Source: Chitinophaga oryzae (GTDB taxonomy: Bacteria > Bacteroidota > Bacteroidia > Chitinophagales > Chitinophagaceae). From it: 64,000 nt of DNA. Shown here piece by piece: positions 9,054 through 17,935 of this stretch. Location: assembly GCF_012516375.2 (NCBI RefSeq), contig NZ_CP051204.2:6076001-6140000 (forward strand). The letters are read 5' to 3'. Positions within the stretch are counted from its first letter, which is position 1. The number at the start of each line of letters is the position of its first letter. The position numbers and the translations under genes are program-made. The notes below the pieces were generated by a model that was not told the DNA's origin, ran no database searches, and worked only from the letters and a program-made list of their open reading frames with translations.

Positions 9054-9078
9054 GGATGATGAACCGTGTTGATCATCC
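9054..9078. promoter_or_regulatory. Inverted repeat between the two-component operon and the outer-membrane gene
   Basis: GGATGAT (9054-9060) and ATCATCC (9072-9078) form a perfect 7-bp inverted repeat with an 11-base spacer in the 141-base divergent region. It could be an operator for either side. LytTR proteins usually prefer direct repeats, so its use by the neighbouring regulator is uncertain. Confidence 0.35.
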
Positions 9079-9155
9079 TATTCGGGCATTTGCTCATTCA
9101 TTTTTTTATGTTGATCGTATAGCCGCTTCCTTTGCAGATATTTCAACTATAAACC

Positions 9156-11591
9156 ATGTATTCGGTTACTGTATCCAGATTTTTATTGTTATTTCTTTTA
9201 GCTATGCTGACCACCGTTTACTCCTTCGCACAACAGCGCGTTTCCGGGAATACGGGCGGCTTTACGGTCAGCGGCGCCGTACTCGATTCTACGGACCGGC
9301 ACCCCATCGGCTTCGCCACCGTAGTGCTGCTGCGGGAAGGGAAGGTCATCAATTCCACCACCACAGACTCATTGGGCAGGTTTAACCTTCCCCTGCGCGG
9401 GAAGGGTGTGTTTGTGCTGGGTGTTTCATTCGTAGGCTATAATAACTACCAGTCCGCCCCCGGGATGTTTCCCGGAGCACAGCAGCCATACCAGGTGCTG
9501 CTCCGCAAATCGACCACCAGCCTGCAGGCTGTCACCATCAACGCTAAAAAGAAGCTGATCGAAACCAAAGGCGACAAGCTGATATACAACGCCACCGCCG
9601 ACATCAGCAACAAAGCAGGTTCCGCTGCCGACGTGCTGAAAAAAGTGCCTATGCTGACCGTCAGCGCCGACGGAGAAGTGAAAATGCGGGGCGACGGGAA
9701 CATAAAAGTGCTCCTGAACGGGCTCCCCTCGGGCATCCTGGCGAAGAACCTCAAGGAAGCGCTGAAGATCATCCCCGCGGGCACTATCGCCTCCGTGGAA
9801 GTCATCACCTCTCCTTCCGCCAAATACGAGGCAGAAGGCACCGCAGGCATTATCAACATCATCACCAAAAAGAAAATAAAAGGCAGCAGCGCCGATATAA
9901 GCATCAGCGCCGGTAACCTGGAACAATCGGCCAGCGCCTCCCTGAACACCGTCAGCGGTAATTTCGACCTGAGCCTGAATATCAACGCCAGCAACCAAAG
10001 GGAGCATAAAACAGCCATTCTCAACAGGACCTCGCTGTTCAAAGGGCAGCCGGCGGGAGAACTGCTGCAGGAGAATGATATCACCCAACACGAACGGGGA
10101 GTGTATGGAGATCTTGGTGTTACCTACCGGATCGACTCGCTCCAAAAAATCAGCACCACCTTCACCCTCTGGAATGGCGCCTGGCCGTCGAAAAATACGC
10201 TGTACAACCTCTACCAGGACGGTAAAGGCAGCACTGCCTACAACCAGAAAAGCGATCAGGCCAACCATTCCGGCTACTACGAGCTGTCCACCAGTTACCA
10301 GAAACTGTACCACCGCAAGGGCCAGGAGCTGCAGGTGCTGGGGATGGTCAGCAACAGCGCCGACCGGTCCCGGTATAACACACAACAATACACGCTGGCA
10401 GGTATGCCCGCCTTCCGGGAAACAGGGCCTAATAACAGCAAATCCTGGGATTTTAACCTGCAAACGGACTACGCCCATCCGCTGGACCTGTCCGGCAAAA
10501 ACATCGTTGAAACAGGGGTAAAATTCAGCAGGACCAGCGCCACCAGCGCTTACAGCGCGCGGAACAACGAACACGCGCCCGGCAGCGACGACCTGGTGGA
10601 GATACCTTCCCGTTCCGACGAGATGAAATATTTCCAGCATATTTACGCCGCCTATCTCAGCATAAAATTGGAGACCCGCAACCAATGGATGTTCAGGGCC
10701 GGTCTTCGTTATGAAGCAACGCAACTGGGCGCCGGGTTCCGGCGCACTTCCGCCCCGTTCCGGTCCTCCTTCGGCAACCTTGTGCCCGGCATACTGCTGG
10801 CCAAAACACTCAATGGACAGCATGACGTGAAGCTGTCCTATACAGAGCGCATCCGCCGGCCATGGATATGGGACCTCAACCCGTTCGTCAACGCCAGCGA
10901 TCCGCGCAACCTGACATCGGGCAACCCGCTGCTGCGGCCGGAGACCACCAGGACAATCGAAGCAGGATACAACTATAACGCCGCATTGGGTTTTACGCTC
11001 AATAACAGCGTCTACTTCAGTTCCAACAGCAACGCCATCGAAATGCTCACGACCGTCGACAGTACGGGCATCTCCAGGACGTCGCCGAGCAACGTGGCTG
11101 CCAACAAACGGTTAGGCGCCAACGTAAATGCCGCCGTGGAAATCGGCAACCTCACCGTCAACGGCGGCATAGAGCTGTACCAGGTATGGTTTAAAAGCGA
11201 TGCCCTGCAGGTGAAAAACGATGCCGGCTTCTATTCCTTCCATCTCAACCTGTCGTATGCGCTGCCGAAGGACGTCACCCTGCAGGCCTCCGGCGACTAC
11301 AGCAACGGCTACGTGACGCTCCAGGGCCGGAACTCAGCCTCCTGGTCCTACAGCTTCGCCGCCCAAAAGGAATTTCTCAACAAAAAAGCCAGCGTGCTGG
11401 TAGGCGTGTCCAACCCTTTCCAAAGGAGTATGCTGCAGCGCAGCTATGCCACAGCACCCACTTTCCGCAGTACGGAAGTCAACAACTATTATAACCGGAG
11501 CTTCCATATTACGCTCAACTGGAAGTTCGGATCTATGAAAGCGCATGACAATGAAGAGGAGAAGAAGATGCCGCCGGTGAGGCGGCATTAA
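9156..11591 (+). CDS. TonB-dependent receptor-like outer membrane protein
   Basis: An 811-residue protein with a signal peptide (RFLLLFLLAMLTTVYSFA) followed by a carboxypeptidase-regulatory-like beta domain at about residues 33-110 (FTVSGAVLDSTDRHPIGFATV, TTTDSLGRF). A plug-like domain follows: TAVDVLKKVPMLTV-type segment near residue 165, MRGDGNIKVLLNG, and ASVEVITSPSAKYEAEGTAGIINIITKK. The C-terminal half is a beta-barrel of the OMP_b-brl_3 type, ending RSFHITLNWKFGSMKAHDNEEEKKM with a short charged tail. These receptors import or bind large ligands using TonB energy, but many copies have unknown ligands. It is divergent from the LytTR two-component operon. A strong terminator follows. Confidence 0.88.
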   Translation: MYSVTVSRFLLLFLLAMLTTVYSFAQQRVSGNTGGFTVSGAVLDSTDRHPIGFATVVLLREGKVINSTTTDSLGRFNLPLRGKGVFVLGVSFVGYNNYQSAPGMFPGAQQPYQVLLRKSTTSLQAVTINAKKKLIETKGDKLIYNATADISNKAGSAADVLKKVPMLTVSADGEVKMRGDGNIKVLLNGLPSGILAKNLKEALKIIPAGTIASVEVITSPSAKYEAEGTAGIINIITKKKIKGSSADISISAGNLEQSASASLNTVSGNFDLSLNINASNQREHKTAILNRTSLFKGQPAGELLQENDITQHERGVYGDLGVTYRIDSLQKISTTFTLWNGAWPSKNTLYNLYQDGKGSTAYNQKSDQANHSGYYELSTSYQKLYHRKGQELQVLGMVSNSADRSRYNTQQYTLAGMPAFRETGPNNSKSWDFNLQTDYAHPLDLSGKNIVETGVKFSRTSATSAYSARNNEHAPGSDDLVEIPSRSDEMKYFQHIYAAYLSIKLETRNQWMFRAGLRYEATQLGAGFRRTSAPFRSSFGNLVPGILLAKTLNGQHDVKLSYTERIRRPWIWDLNPFVNASDPRNLTSGNPLLRPETTRTIEAGYNYNAALGFTLNNSVYFSSNSNAIEMLTTVDSTGISRTSPSNVAANKRLGANVNAAVEIGNLTVNGGIELYQVWFKSDALQVKNDAGFYSFHLNLSYALPKDVTLQASGDYSNGYVTLQGRNSASWSYSFAAQKEFLNKKASVLVGVSNPFQRSMLQRSYATAPTFRSTEVNNYYNRSFHITLNWKFGSMKAHDNEEEKKMPPVRRH

Positions 11592-11598
11592 AAAGAGG

Positions 11599-11628
11599 AA
11601 GGGTTGCCCGGCTGTAAGGGCAACCCTT
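11599..11628 (+). terminator. Terminator after the outer-membrane receptor gene
   Basis: An 11-bp perfect stem (AAGGGTTGCCC at 11599-11609 with GGGCAACCCTT at 11618-11628) and an 8-base loop start 8 bases after the stop. Only a short T stretch follows on the plus strand. It lies between convergent genes and may serve both. Confidence 0.75.
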
Positions 11629-11661
11629 TAATGTTATACTATCTGTGCACAATTGCGGTCA

Positions 11662-12840
11662 TTACAACTTCTCCAGCTTCCTTTTGGCATCCGCATTATC
11701 CGGCTGCAGCGCAAGGATCTTTTCATAACACATCCTGGCTTTCCCTGTCAGCCCTTTTTTCATGTAAGCGTCGGCCAGGCTATCCCATACATTAACGGAA
11801 GCAGGATAGTTTTTGGCATTGATTTCAAATATGGTAACAGCAGTATCCGGTATGTTTCTGTCATTTAGTGCCACATACCCCAGCGTATTCACGTAGTTTT
11901 CATCTGATCTGATGTCCAGCCCCATTCGTTTCGACATCAGGCTGTCATGTTCGTTGATCAGTGAAGGCTTTTTTAACACCTCGTTGATATCTAATTCATA
12001 ACCATCGAAAATATAACGCAATCCGTAGTAGGTAGCCGGCAATGGCACTGTCAGGTGCTTTTCATCTTCGAAATACCGTAATTGGGCCGCTAATCCAGGC
12101 GATGCAGCGCTTTTTAACGCTGCATAAAATTCCTGTCCCCATTGATAATGCCGGCTGTCTTCCGACATGTTGTTCGCTAAGGCGATGTACACACGGGCAT
12201 TCAGGTCTTTTTTGTTTTTTAAAACCTCCCTTGTCCTTTTGCCAATGTAATTATGGTCCCAAAACCAGGATGGGTCTATCAGGATATAATAGGAGAATAA
12301 CTGCGGTGCTTCCAACAGGCAATGGATGGCAAACAAACCTCCCAATGAATGTCCGATGATCAGGTTTTTAGACAGGGTCCGGTAGGAACTGTCTATTTGC
12401 GGCATCAGCTCTTTTTCCAGAAAGCGTCTGAACACGTCCGCTTTGCCGCTATTGGCAAAAGCACCTATATTCTCCGTATCGAGATAATTTAAAGCGTGGG
12501 TGGGCGTGAAATCCCTCGTTCTGTCCGTATTTTCTACAGACACAATAATCAACTCGGGGATTTGCATTTTTAAATCATACGCAGAGTTCATCGACCGTGC
12601 AATACCGGTGACTTCCTGAAATTTGGTTATCTCCCCATCCAGCACATAGGCCACAAAGTATTTTTTATGCGGGCTCCGTTGGTAAGAAGGTGGCAGATAA
12701 ACATTGTAGGTACGCTTCTCCTTCAGGATATCGGAGTAGATCGTATACTTTTTACCAATAGCGATGATGTTTTCGTTCGTCTGCGCGTCCACCCCCAGAT
12801 GGACCAACAAAAATATAATCACAATAACTGTTTGCCGCAT
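11662..12840 (-). CDS. Exported alpha/beta-hydrolase esterase with C-terminal TPR-like segment
   Basis: From the ATG at 12840 the product has 392 residues, starting with a signal peptide (MRQTVIVIIFLLVHLGVDA). An upstream ATG at 12876 would bury that signal, so it is not chosen. The body is a putative esterase of the Fes/IroE/esterase-D type. YNVYLPPSYQ and FVAYVLDGE come early, then the nucleophile elbow GHSLGG with Ser165, and a late His in the EDEKHLTVPLP block. The last 80 residues (NVWDSLADAYMKKGLTGKARMCYEKILALQPDNADAKRKL) form about two tetratricopeptide-like helix pairs. Related enzymes cleave siderophore or other ester bonds; the substrate here is open. Confidence 0.85.
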   Translation of the reverse strand: MRQTVIVIIFLLVHLGVDAQTNENIIAIGKKYTIYSDILKEKRTYNVYLPPSYQRSPHKKYFVAYVLDGEITKFQEVTGIARSMNSAYDLKMQIPELIIVSVENTDRTRDFTPTHALNYLDTENIGAFANSGKADVFRRFLEKELMPQIDSSYRTLSKNLIIGHSLGGLFAIHCLLEAPQLFSYYILIDPSWFWDHNYIGKRTREVLKNKKDLNARVYIALANNMSEDSRHYQWGQEFYAALKSAASPGLAAQLRYFEDEKHLTVPLPATYYGLRYIFDGYELDINEVLKKPSLINEHDSLMSKRMGLDIRSDENYVNTLGYVALNDRNIPDTAVTIFEINAKNYPASVNVWDSLADAYMKKGLTGKARMCYEKILALQPDNADAKRKLEKL

Positions 12841-12884
12841 AGGCCTTCCGGAATTTTGGATGAATAGATACAGCACCCAAAATA

Positions 12885-12909
12885 GGCGTTTATCGTGAAC
12901 TTAAACGCC
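12885..12909 (-). terminator. Hairpin downstream of the CxxCH gene
   Basis: GGCGTTTA (12885-12892) pairs perfectly with TAAACGCC (12902-12909) across a 9-base loop. Read on the minus strand it is followed by TATTTTG, so it may end the transcript of the CxxCH protein gene. A second imperfect hairpin with CCATTT/AAATGG arms lies nearer the stop. Confidence 0.45.
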
Positions 12910-12964
12910 CAAAGGCACCATTTGTCCTTAAATGGCACCTTTTTGTCCTGGTTAGCGAAGACAC

Positions 12965-14464
12965 TTACTTCTTGTTCCCCATGCCCGAAATACTTAAAAA
13001 TGCCTGTTTATACAATTCCAGCTTATCCGTTGCCCGCGAAATATCCGGTGTAGCGTGCGGTTGGTCTACCAGCCCCATGACAAAGGAACAATCGCTGCCC
13101 CGCAGCTGGGTAACACCATGGCAGCCCTGGCATCCGCCCATGGTGTAGAACTTCCCTTTATACAACGAATTTTTGCCGCCGTCATAGGGATGTTTAATAC
13201 TGCTGCCTCTGAAGTTGGCCAGTGGCGGATCAGATTCGATGACGTAATTAGCCAGATAGTAGCTGAAAGATTTGGTATCATCGGTAGGATTGCCCTGTAC
13301 GCCTACGAGGCGATAATACTTCCAGATGGAGTTAGGATTTATTTTCTTCAATTCCCGGTGCGCATAAGCGGTGGAGGAATCTACTACTGCGGGGATAGGA
13401 TGGGCGCGTTTATATCTCTGCGGGATCTGCTCCGGTGTGGGCAGCGTATCCAACCTCACCAGTCCCATATCATTCACCTCTACATCCACATGCTCAAAGG
13501 TGGCGAAAACGAATGAGGGGAAATTGAGCATCTTACGGATGATATGGATACCGATAAGTCCGTAGTATTTGTTCTGTACGATGGTGCTGTTGCCGGATTT
13601 TTCATAGGTGATCACTTTTCTTACAAAGTATCTGGCGGCTTCTTCGGGGAATATTTCTCTCCAGGCCGTTTTTACTTCCAGCGCACCAACATACGTCGCG
13701 CGGGTGGTGCCGGGGATTTTGGCGCCACCGCAAGGCAGGCAAACAACGTTGGCCTGTGGCGGGCAATTGCAGGTAGTCCCTCCGTAGGAAGGGTAAAGAG
13801 TAGGGGAATAATAAGCTGAAAACTGTTTAATGTTAGCCGCCGTAGTATTGATCGCTTTCTTCAATTTGTTGGAGTCGGGGTAATGGTTATACAGGTACAT
13901 GTATTCATCCCTGTTGACCTTGGCCTGGTAAAGCACCTGCAGCTGTTTACCGTACTGTATGATCTTCGCATACAGATCACAGGAACCTATTTCATTGTTT
14001 TCATCCAGGTTGTTGAATAAGGTAAAATCTACACCTGCTCTTACCACAGGCGTAGTCTGGTATACATATTTGGGAATTTTATCGAAAGCCAGCATTGTAT
14101 CATTATAGGGCCGCAACTCAGTACGGTGTGCATAGGTTTCCCATACTACCGGTTCCTGCGGATAAGGAACATTTGTACTCAAACTCCATTTTTTGTCCGG
14201 ATATCCGCGCTCTTTGGTAATGGTGTTATAAGTCGATTTCCAGTTTAAAGCAAAGAACTCGTTCCAGGCAAACGAGATCAGGGCCACGGAATCGGCATCT
14301 TCCGGCAGGTTCTTAGGTACATCCGGATTGAAAGTTAGCTGGAACGGATACTGTACCTTCTTCTCCGGCACAGGAACGGCTCCGGATGGTGTATTCCTGG
14401 AAGAAACAATAAGGGTTGCCACTGCCGCTATGGCTGCAAAAACAATAACGAGTGTCTTTTTCAT
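12965..14464 (-). CDS. Exported protein with a C-terminal CxxCH haem-binding motif
   Basis: The 499-residue product starts with an uncleaved or cleavable N-terminal hydrophobic segment (MKKTLVIVFAAIAAVATLIVSS). A single CxxCH motif (CQGCH, Cys445, Cys448, His449) near the C-terminus is the covalent haem c attachment signature, so this is probably a periplasmic c-type cytochrome-like protein. A second cysteine cluster (CNCPP...VCLPCGG) lies mid-protein and could bind a metal or form disulfides. A segment IIRKMLNFPSFVFATFEHVDVEV is strikingly aromatic. No redox partner gene is adjacent. I do not recognise the whole architecture and infer only electron transfer or haem binding. Confidence 0.7.
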   Translation of the reverse strand: MKKTLVIVFAAIAAVATLIVSSRNTPSGAVPVPEKKVQYPFQLTFNPDVPKNLPEDADSVALISFAWNEFFALNWKSTYNTITKERGYPDKKWSLSTNVPYPQEPVVWETYAHRTELRPYNDTMLAFDKIPKYVYQTTPVVRAGVDFTLFNNLDENNEIGSCDLYAKIIQYGKQLQVLYQAKVNRDEYMYLYNHYPDSNKLKKAINTTAANIKQFSAYYSPTLYPSYGGTTCNCPPQANVVCLPCGGAKIPGTTRATYVGALEVKTAWREIFPEEAARYFVRKVITYEKSGNSTIVQNKYYGLIGIHIIRKMLNFPSFVFATFEHVDVEVNDMGLVRLDTLPTPEQIPQRYKRAHPIPAVVDSSTAYAHRELKKINPNSIWKYYRLVGVQGNPTDDTKSFSYYLANYVIESDPPLANFRGSSIKHPYDGGKNSLYKGKFYTMGGCQGCHGVTQLRGSDCSFVMGLVDQPHATPDISRATDKLELYKQAFLSISGMGNKK

Positions 14465-14773
14465 AAGATGTTTTGTTTGGTAAAAAATGATATGGGTCCA
14501 ATAAAAGGCTGATCTTCATGGAGACATGAAAATGCAAGCAATGCTGTATCCGGCGATATGAGACATACCGGTACAATAAGCGCTACAGGCTTAGATAAGC
14601 AGGATGTTAACTAAACTTTTTTAATAAACCGGGTGAAGTAATGGTTATTGAGGTCTGAAATAAAATAGCTGTTGAGTCTTCCTTTGAGCGGATAGCAATT
14701 AAACAATCTATTTCTAAGCTATTAAAAAAATACCAGATGGCAAATAAATTTTCACCGCAACCAGTAAGCTGAT
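14465..14773. other. 309-base intergenic region
   Basis: This AT-rich stretch separates two minus-strand genes. I see no ORF, RNA fold or convincing terminator. Presumably it holds the promoter of the CxxCH gene, but no match to the Bacteroidota -7 element is convincing on that strand. Confidence 0.4.
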
Positions 14774-15964
14774 TCACTTCAGGGCTGGCATAAGCCTGGC
14801 GTAGATAACAACGGCTACAAAGATAATCGCAGCCCCGGCGGCATACAGCCAGCCCGCGCTGTAAAAATAAATGGCGCCGCCGGCAACCGGCACCAGGATG
14901 CTGGTCAAAGACTGCAGGCTTTGATTCACGCCCTGCAACGTTCCCTGCTGCATCTCATCAACAGAGGCTGAAAGCCTCCCGATGTACGTCGGTTCAAACA
15001 AACCTTCGCCGGTAATGATAAAGATAACCGCAAGAGAAATCCACAGGCCGGTATGCACATAAACACAGCTGAATATCATCAACAGGCCAGCCCCCAGCAG
15101 CAGCAGGCCCGATATGCCAATCTGCCGCGTGGTAAACCGCCCCAGCAAACGAGGCAACAGCACCGCACGTACCAATATTTCGCAAATACCTACCAGCGTA
15201 AGTAAACTGCCAATCAGTGCGGGAGACCATCGGTATATATCTTTCAGAAAAAGCGTAAAATTGAACTGGAAAACACTTATTCCGATATAAAATAAAACGC
15301 CAACACCTAGCAGCAACGCTACACCAGGGAGGCGAAAAACGCTGTTGAAATGGGAAAACACGTTAAAACTGTTAAAGGCAACATGCTTTGTCCTTTTATG
15401 TAACACCAGGGATTCAGGTAACAGGAAATATACCAGCACCGCAGAAAAGAATATCAGTAAGGCCGTCACGTAAAAAGGCAGCGCTACCGATATGCTGCCT
15501 AACAGTCCGCCTAATGCCGGCCCGCCGACTTTTCCGATGCCCATCACAGACCCCACGTAGCCAAACCATTTGGTCCGTTCTTTCGCCTCCGTAGTATCTG
15601 AAATGTAAGAGAAGATGGCACTGATGTTCCCGGCAGTAAGCCCGTCAATCAGCCGTCCAAGGACAAGGACCCATAAGGCGCCGCCAATACCGAACAACAC
15701 AAACCCCGCCGCAGAACCCAGCAGACTGACGATCAAAATGATTTTCCGGCCGAACCGGTCACTCAATGCGCCCAGTACCGGCGCTGCAAAAAAAGTACAG
15801 GCGGCATAGATAGACAGCAACGCGCTCATGCCCACCACGACCCGCTGCTCCGGTAAATATTTGCCAACCAGGAACGGCAGTAGCGGCAGCACAATGGAGA
15901 ATCCTATAGAATTTAGCAGGACAATCGCCAACAGTATAAACAAGGGGACTTTCTTCGGTTTCAT
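14774..15964 (-). CDS. MFS transporter, TetA-like DHA1 drug/proton antiporter
   Basis: From the ATG at 15964 the product is a 396-residue, 12-helix transporter of the TetA type. MFS motif A is well kept (GALSDRFGRKIIL after helix 2), and the antiporter motif C region reads MGIGKVGGPALGGLLG in helix 5. The first helix LLAIVLLNSIGFSIVLPLLPFLVGKYL also fits TetA-like exporters. An in-frame ATG at 15988 would overlap the upstream oxidoreductase gene by 14 bases; the later start leaves a 10-base gap and is preferred. It forms a two-gene unit with the MDR oxidoreductase, and both probably answer to the divergent AraC regulator. The drug substrate is unknown. Confidence 0.9.
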   Translation of the reverse strand: MKPKKVPLFILLAIVLLNSIGFSIVLPLLPFLVGKYLPEQRVVVGMSALLSIYAACTFFAAPVLGALSDRFGRKIILIVSLLGSAAGFVLFGIGGALWVLVLGRLIDGLTAGNISAIFSYISDTTEAKERTKWFGYVGSVMGIGKVGGPALGGLLGSISVALPFYVTALLIFFSAVLVYFLLPESLVLHKRTKHVAFNSFNVFSHFNSVFRLPGVALLLGVGVLFYIGISVFQFNFTLFLKDIYRWSPALIGSLLTLVGICEILVRAVLLPRLLGRFTTRQIGISGLLLLGAGLLMIFSCVYVHTGLWISLAVIFIITGEGLFEPTYIGRLSASVDEMQQGTLQGVNQSLQSLTSILVPVAGGAIYFYSAGWLYAAGAAIIFVAVVIYARLMPALK

Positions 15965-15974
15965 CAGTATAACA

Positions 15975-16889
15975 TTAGTTAACAACAATCACCAGCTTGC
16001 CTCTCACCTGTTGCTGTGAACTGATGGTGAGTGCCCGGGCAGCTTCCTCCAGTGGGAAAACCGCTTGTATATACAACTGGTATAAACCTTTTTCATAAAG
16101 GCCGGCCACTTCGGAAAGCACCTGGTGGACCTTTCGCGGCGGGCCGGCGGAAAAACGCGCACCATAATCTACGGCTGAGAAATCGGTCACCGATACCACC
16201 ATGGAAGCATCTCCCACGATGTCGATCAACTCAGGCATAATACCCGAACCGGCGATATCCAGCGCTCCGGCAATACCATCCGGAGCAAGCGCTTGTACCC
16301 GGTCTTTGAGCCCGTCGCCGTAGGTTGTGGGTGTAGCGCCCAACGCACGTAGATAATCGTGATTATGTAGGCTGGCGGTCCCGATAACCTGAAGCCCCCT
16401 TCTGCGTGCGAGCTGCACTACGGCAGACCCGATGCCGCCCGCGGCGCCGCTCACCAAAATAGTGCTGCCCGGAGCGGCGTTTAAATCGTCCAGGCAGCGC
16501 CAGGCTGTCTCTGACACAACCGGGATGGCTGCCGCCACTTCAAAGGGAACGCCTTCCGGTTTCTGCACCCAATGCGACAAAAGGGTATATTCGGCCATGG
16601 TGCTGTTGCCATAACCGAAAACGGCATCGCCTACACGCACACCGGTTACCCCATCGCCAATAGCATCAACGATGCCGGACGCTTCTACCCCCACTCCGGA
16701 CGGGAAAATCACCTCTTCGAAACCTTTATATTGCCCCTCCATTCGTTTCCAGTCGGAAGGATTCACACCCGCAGCGCGGACTTTTACCCGTATCTCCCCG
16801 TGTGAAGGTCCGGGTTTAGAAACGTGTACCATTTCAAGAACAGCCTCAGGGGCGCCGTACGCCTTATACTGCATTGCTTTTATATTCAT
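15975..16889 (-). CDS. NADP-dependent zinc-less alcohol dehydrogenase / quinone oxidoreductase (MDR)
   Basis: A 304-residue medium-chain dehydrogenase/reductase. The N-terminal GroES-like part contains VRAAGVNPSDWKRMEGQY and FPSGVGVEASGIVDAIGDGV. The Rossmann nucleotide-binding motif is ILVSGAAGGIGSAVVQLARRRG, close to the AxxGGxG pattern of quinone oxidoreductases. The catalytic zinc ligands of true alcohol dehydrogenases are absent. Members reduce quinones, enones or aldehydes with NADPH and are often part of stress responses. It lies just upstream of a TetA-like exporter on the same strand and is divergent from an AraC-family regulator, forming a probable inducible detoxification module. 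Confidence 0.92.
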   Translation of the reverse strand: MNIKAMQYKAYGAPEAVLEMVHVSKPGPSHGEIRVKVRAAGVNPSDWKRMEGQYKGFEEVIFPSGVGVEASGIVDAIGDGVTGVRVGDAVFGYGNSTMAEYTLLSHWVQKPEGVPFEVAAAIPVVSETAWRCLDDLNAAPGSTILVSGAAGGIGSAVVQLARRRGLQVIGTASLHNHDYLRALGATPTTYGDGLKDRVQALAPDGIAGALDIAGSGIMPELIDIVGDASMVVSVTDFSAVDYGARFSAGPPRKVHQVLSEVAGLYEKGLYQLYIQAVFPLEEAARALTISSQQQVRGKLVIVVN

Positions 16890-16933
16890 ATCGCTACGTT
16901 TGACAACACAAAGTTGAAGTATCCATTAGGAAC

Positions 16934-16962
16934 AAAATAGTTACATTTAACTATAAAATAGT
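16934..16962. promoter_or_regulatory. Candidate AraC-type operator: 21-bp-phased direct repeats plus inverted repeat
   Basis: AAAATAGT occurs at 16934-16941 and again at 16955-16962, exactly 21 bp apart, the two-turn spacing typical of AraC half-sites. Overlapping it is a perfect inverted repeat ATAGTT-ACATTT-AACTAT (16937-16954). The cluster lies just 5 bases upstream of the AraC gene ATG and 45 bases from the divergent oxidoreductase start, so autoregulation and control of the divergent operon are both plausible. Confidence 0.5.
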
Positions 16963-16967
16963 CGTAA

Positions 16968-17918
16968 ATGACAAAAACAAAATCAGCCGGTTATGTTACA
17001 CCGCCCGTTTTCGCTCAATTGGCGAAGCTATGGGGCGTAAAAGTGAAGAAAGGCAGGATCGATGTCCCTCCAGCCTACGGGACCGGCTATTGCGCGGGCT
17101 GCGTGTTCAATGAAAACATCCGGATGCTGATCCTCAACTACCGGTTGAACGAAGAAACCATCATCGGGAACCCGGAAATCAATACGCCGGGAAAAACGAT
17201 CCTGTTTAAATTCCAGCATATCGATGCTGGTCCACGCTCAAAACAAAGTCCCTCAGTGTTGATAGCCACCAGCCGGTTCAACACGGACGCGGTCATCTCC
17301 ATCCAGGAGAATACTTCTTCCGTGAATATTGAAGTCGGTTCGCAATACCTGGAAGAGCTGTTTACGCTTTCCCAAAAATCACCTGTCTTACAAAGCTTAG
17401 CTGAAAATGCGCAACCACTGCTGTTCGAGCAGATGATGTCACCCGCTATTCAAAAGATCCTGCATGACATCATCTCCGAAAGCGTAGCGGATAACTTCAG
17501 GTGGGTGTTTAGAAAAATCAAAGCGGAGGAACTGATCTGTATGTTATTGATGAAGCTGGAAGAAAGACAGGAGAAACAACTCTATCCCCTGAAAGGGAGC
17601 GATGTGCAAGCCATTTATGATATTAAGGCGCGCCTCCTCTCCCGCCTGGATGAACCGCCTGTTATCAGCGATTTAGCCATAGCCGCCAATATGAGCGCTA
17701 CCAAATTAAGGACATTGTTCAAACAAATTTTCGGTGACAGCATTTTCGATCTCTATCAGCAGTACAGGATGCAGGAAGCGGCACGGCTGCTAAAAGAAGG
17801 AAAGCTTTCCGTCTCTGAAGTGGGATATCAATTAGGATTTTCCAATCTCAGTCATTTTTCAAGAGTGTTTGAAGCGCATATCGGGATGAAACCGAAAAAA
17901 TTCTCCATCAGCCACTAA
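16968..17918 (+). CDS. AraC-family transcriptional regulator
   Basis: A 316-residue regulator. The C-terminal 100 residues form the double helix-turn-helix AraC domain: IAANMSATKLRTLFKQIFGDSIFDLYQQYRMQEAARLLKEGKLSVSEVGYQLGFSNLSHFSRVFEAHIGMKPKKF includes the conserved second-HTH block ending GFSNLSHFSRVF. The N-terminal part is an uncharacterised ligand or dimer domain with YCAGCVFNE, not a standard cupin I can name. It is divergent from the MDR/MFS unit and followed after 17 bases by a Crp/Fnr gene on the same strand, so two regulators may share a transcript. The inducer is unknown. Confidence 0.93.
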   Translation: MTKTKSAGYVTPPVFAQLAKLWGVKVKKGRIDVPPAYGTGYCAGCVFNENIRMLILNYRLNEETIIGNPEINTPGKTILFKFQHIDAGPRSKQSPSVLIATSRFNTDAVISIQENTSSVNIEVGSQYLEELFTLSQKSPVLQSLAENAQPLLFEQMMSPAIQKILHDIISESVADNFRWVFRKIKAEELICMLLMKLEERQEKQLYPLKGSDVQAIYDIKARLLSRLDEPPVISDLAIAANMSATKLRTLFKQIFGDSIFDLYQQYRMQEAARLLKEGKLSVSEVGYQLGFSNLSHFSRVFEAHIGMKPKKFSISH

Positions 17919-17935
17919 AATAAAAAACGTTCTTT

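Noticed and set aside
9426..10823. A 465-codon minus-strand frame inside the TonB-receptor gene
   Set aside because: The plus-strand frame has a signal peptide, plug and barrel; the antisense frame shows no domain and is a GC-skew artefact.
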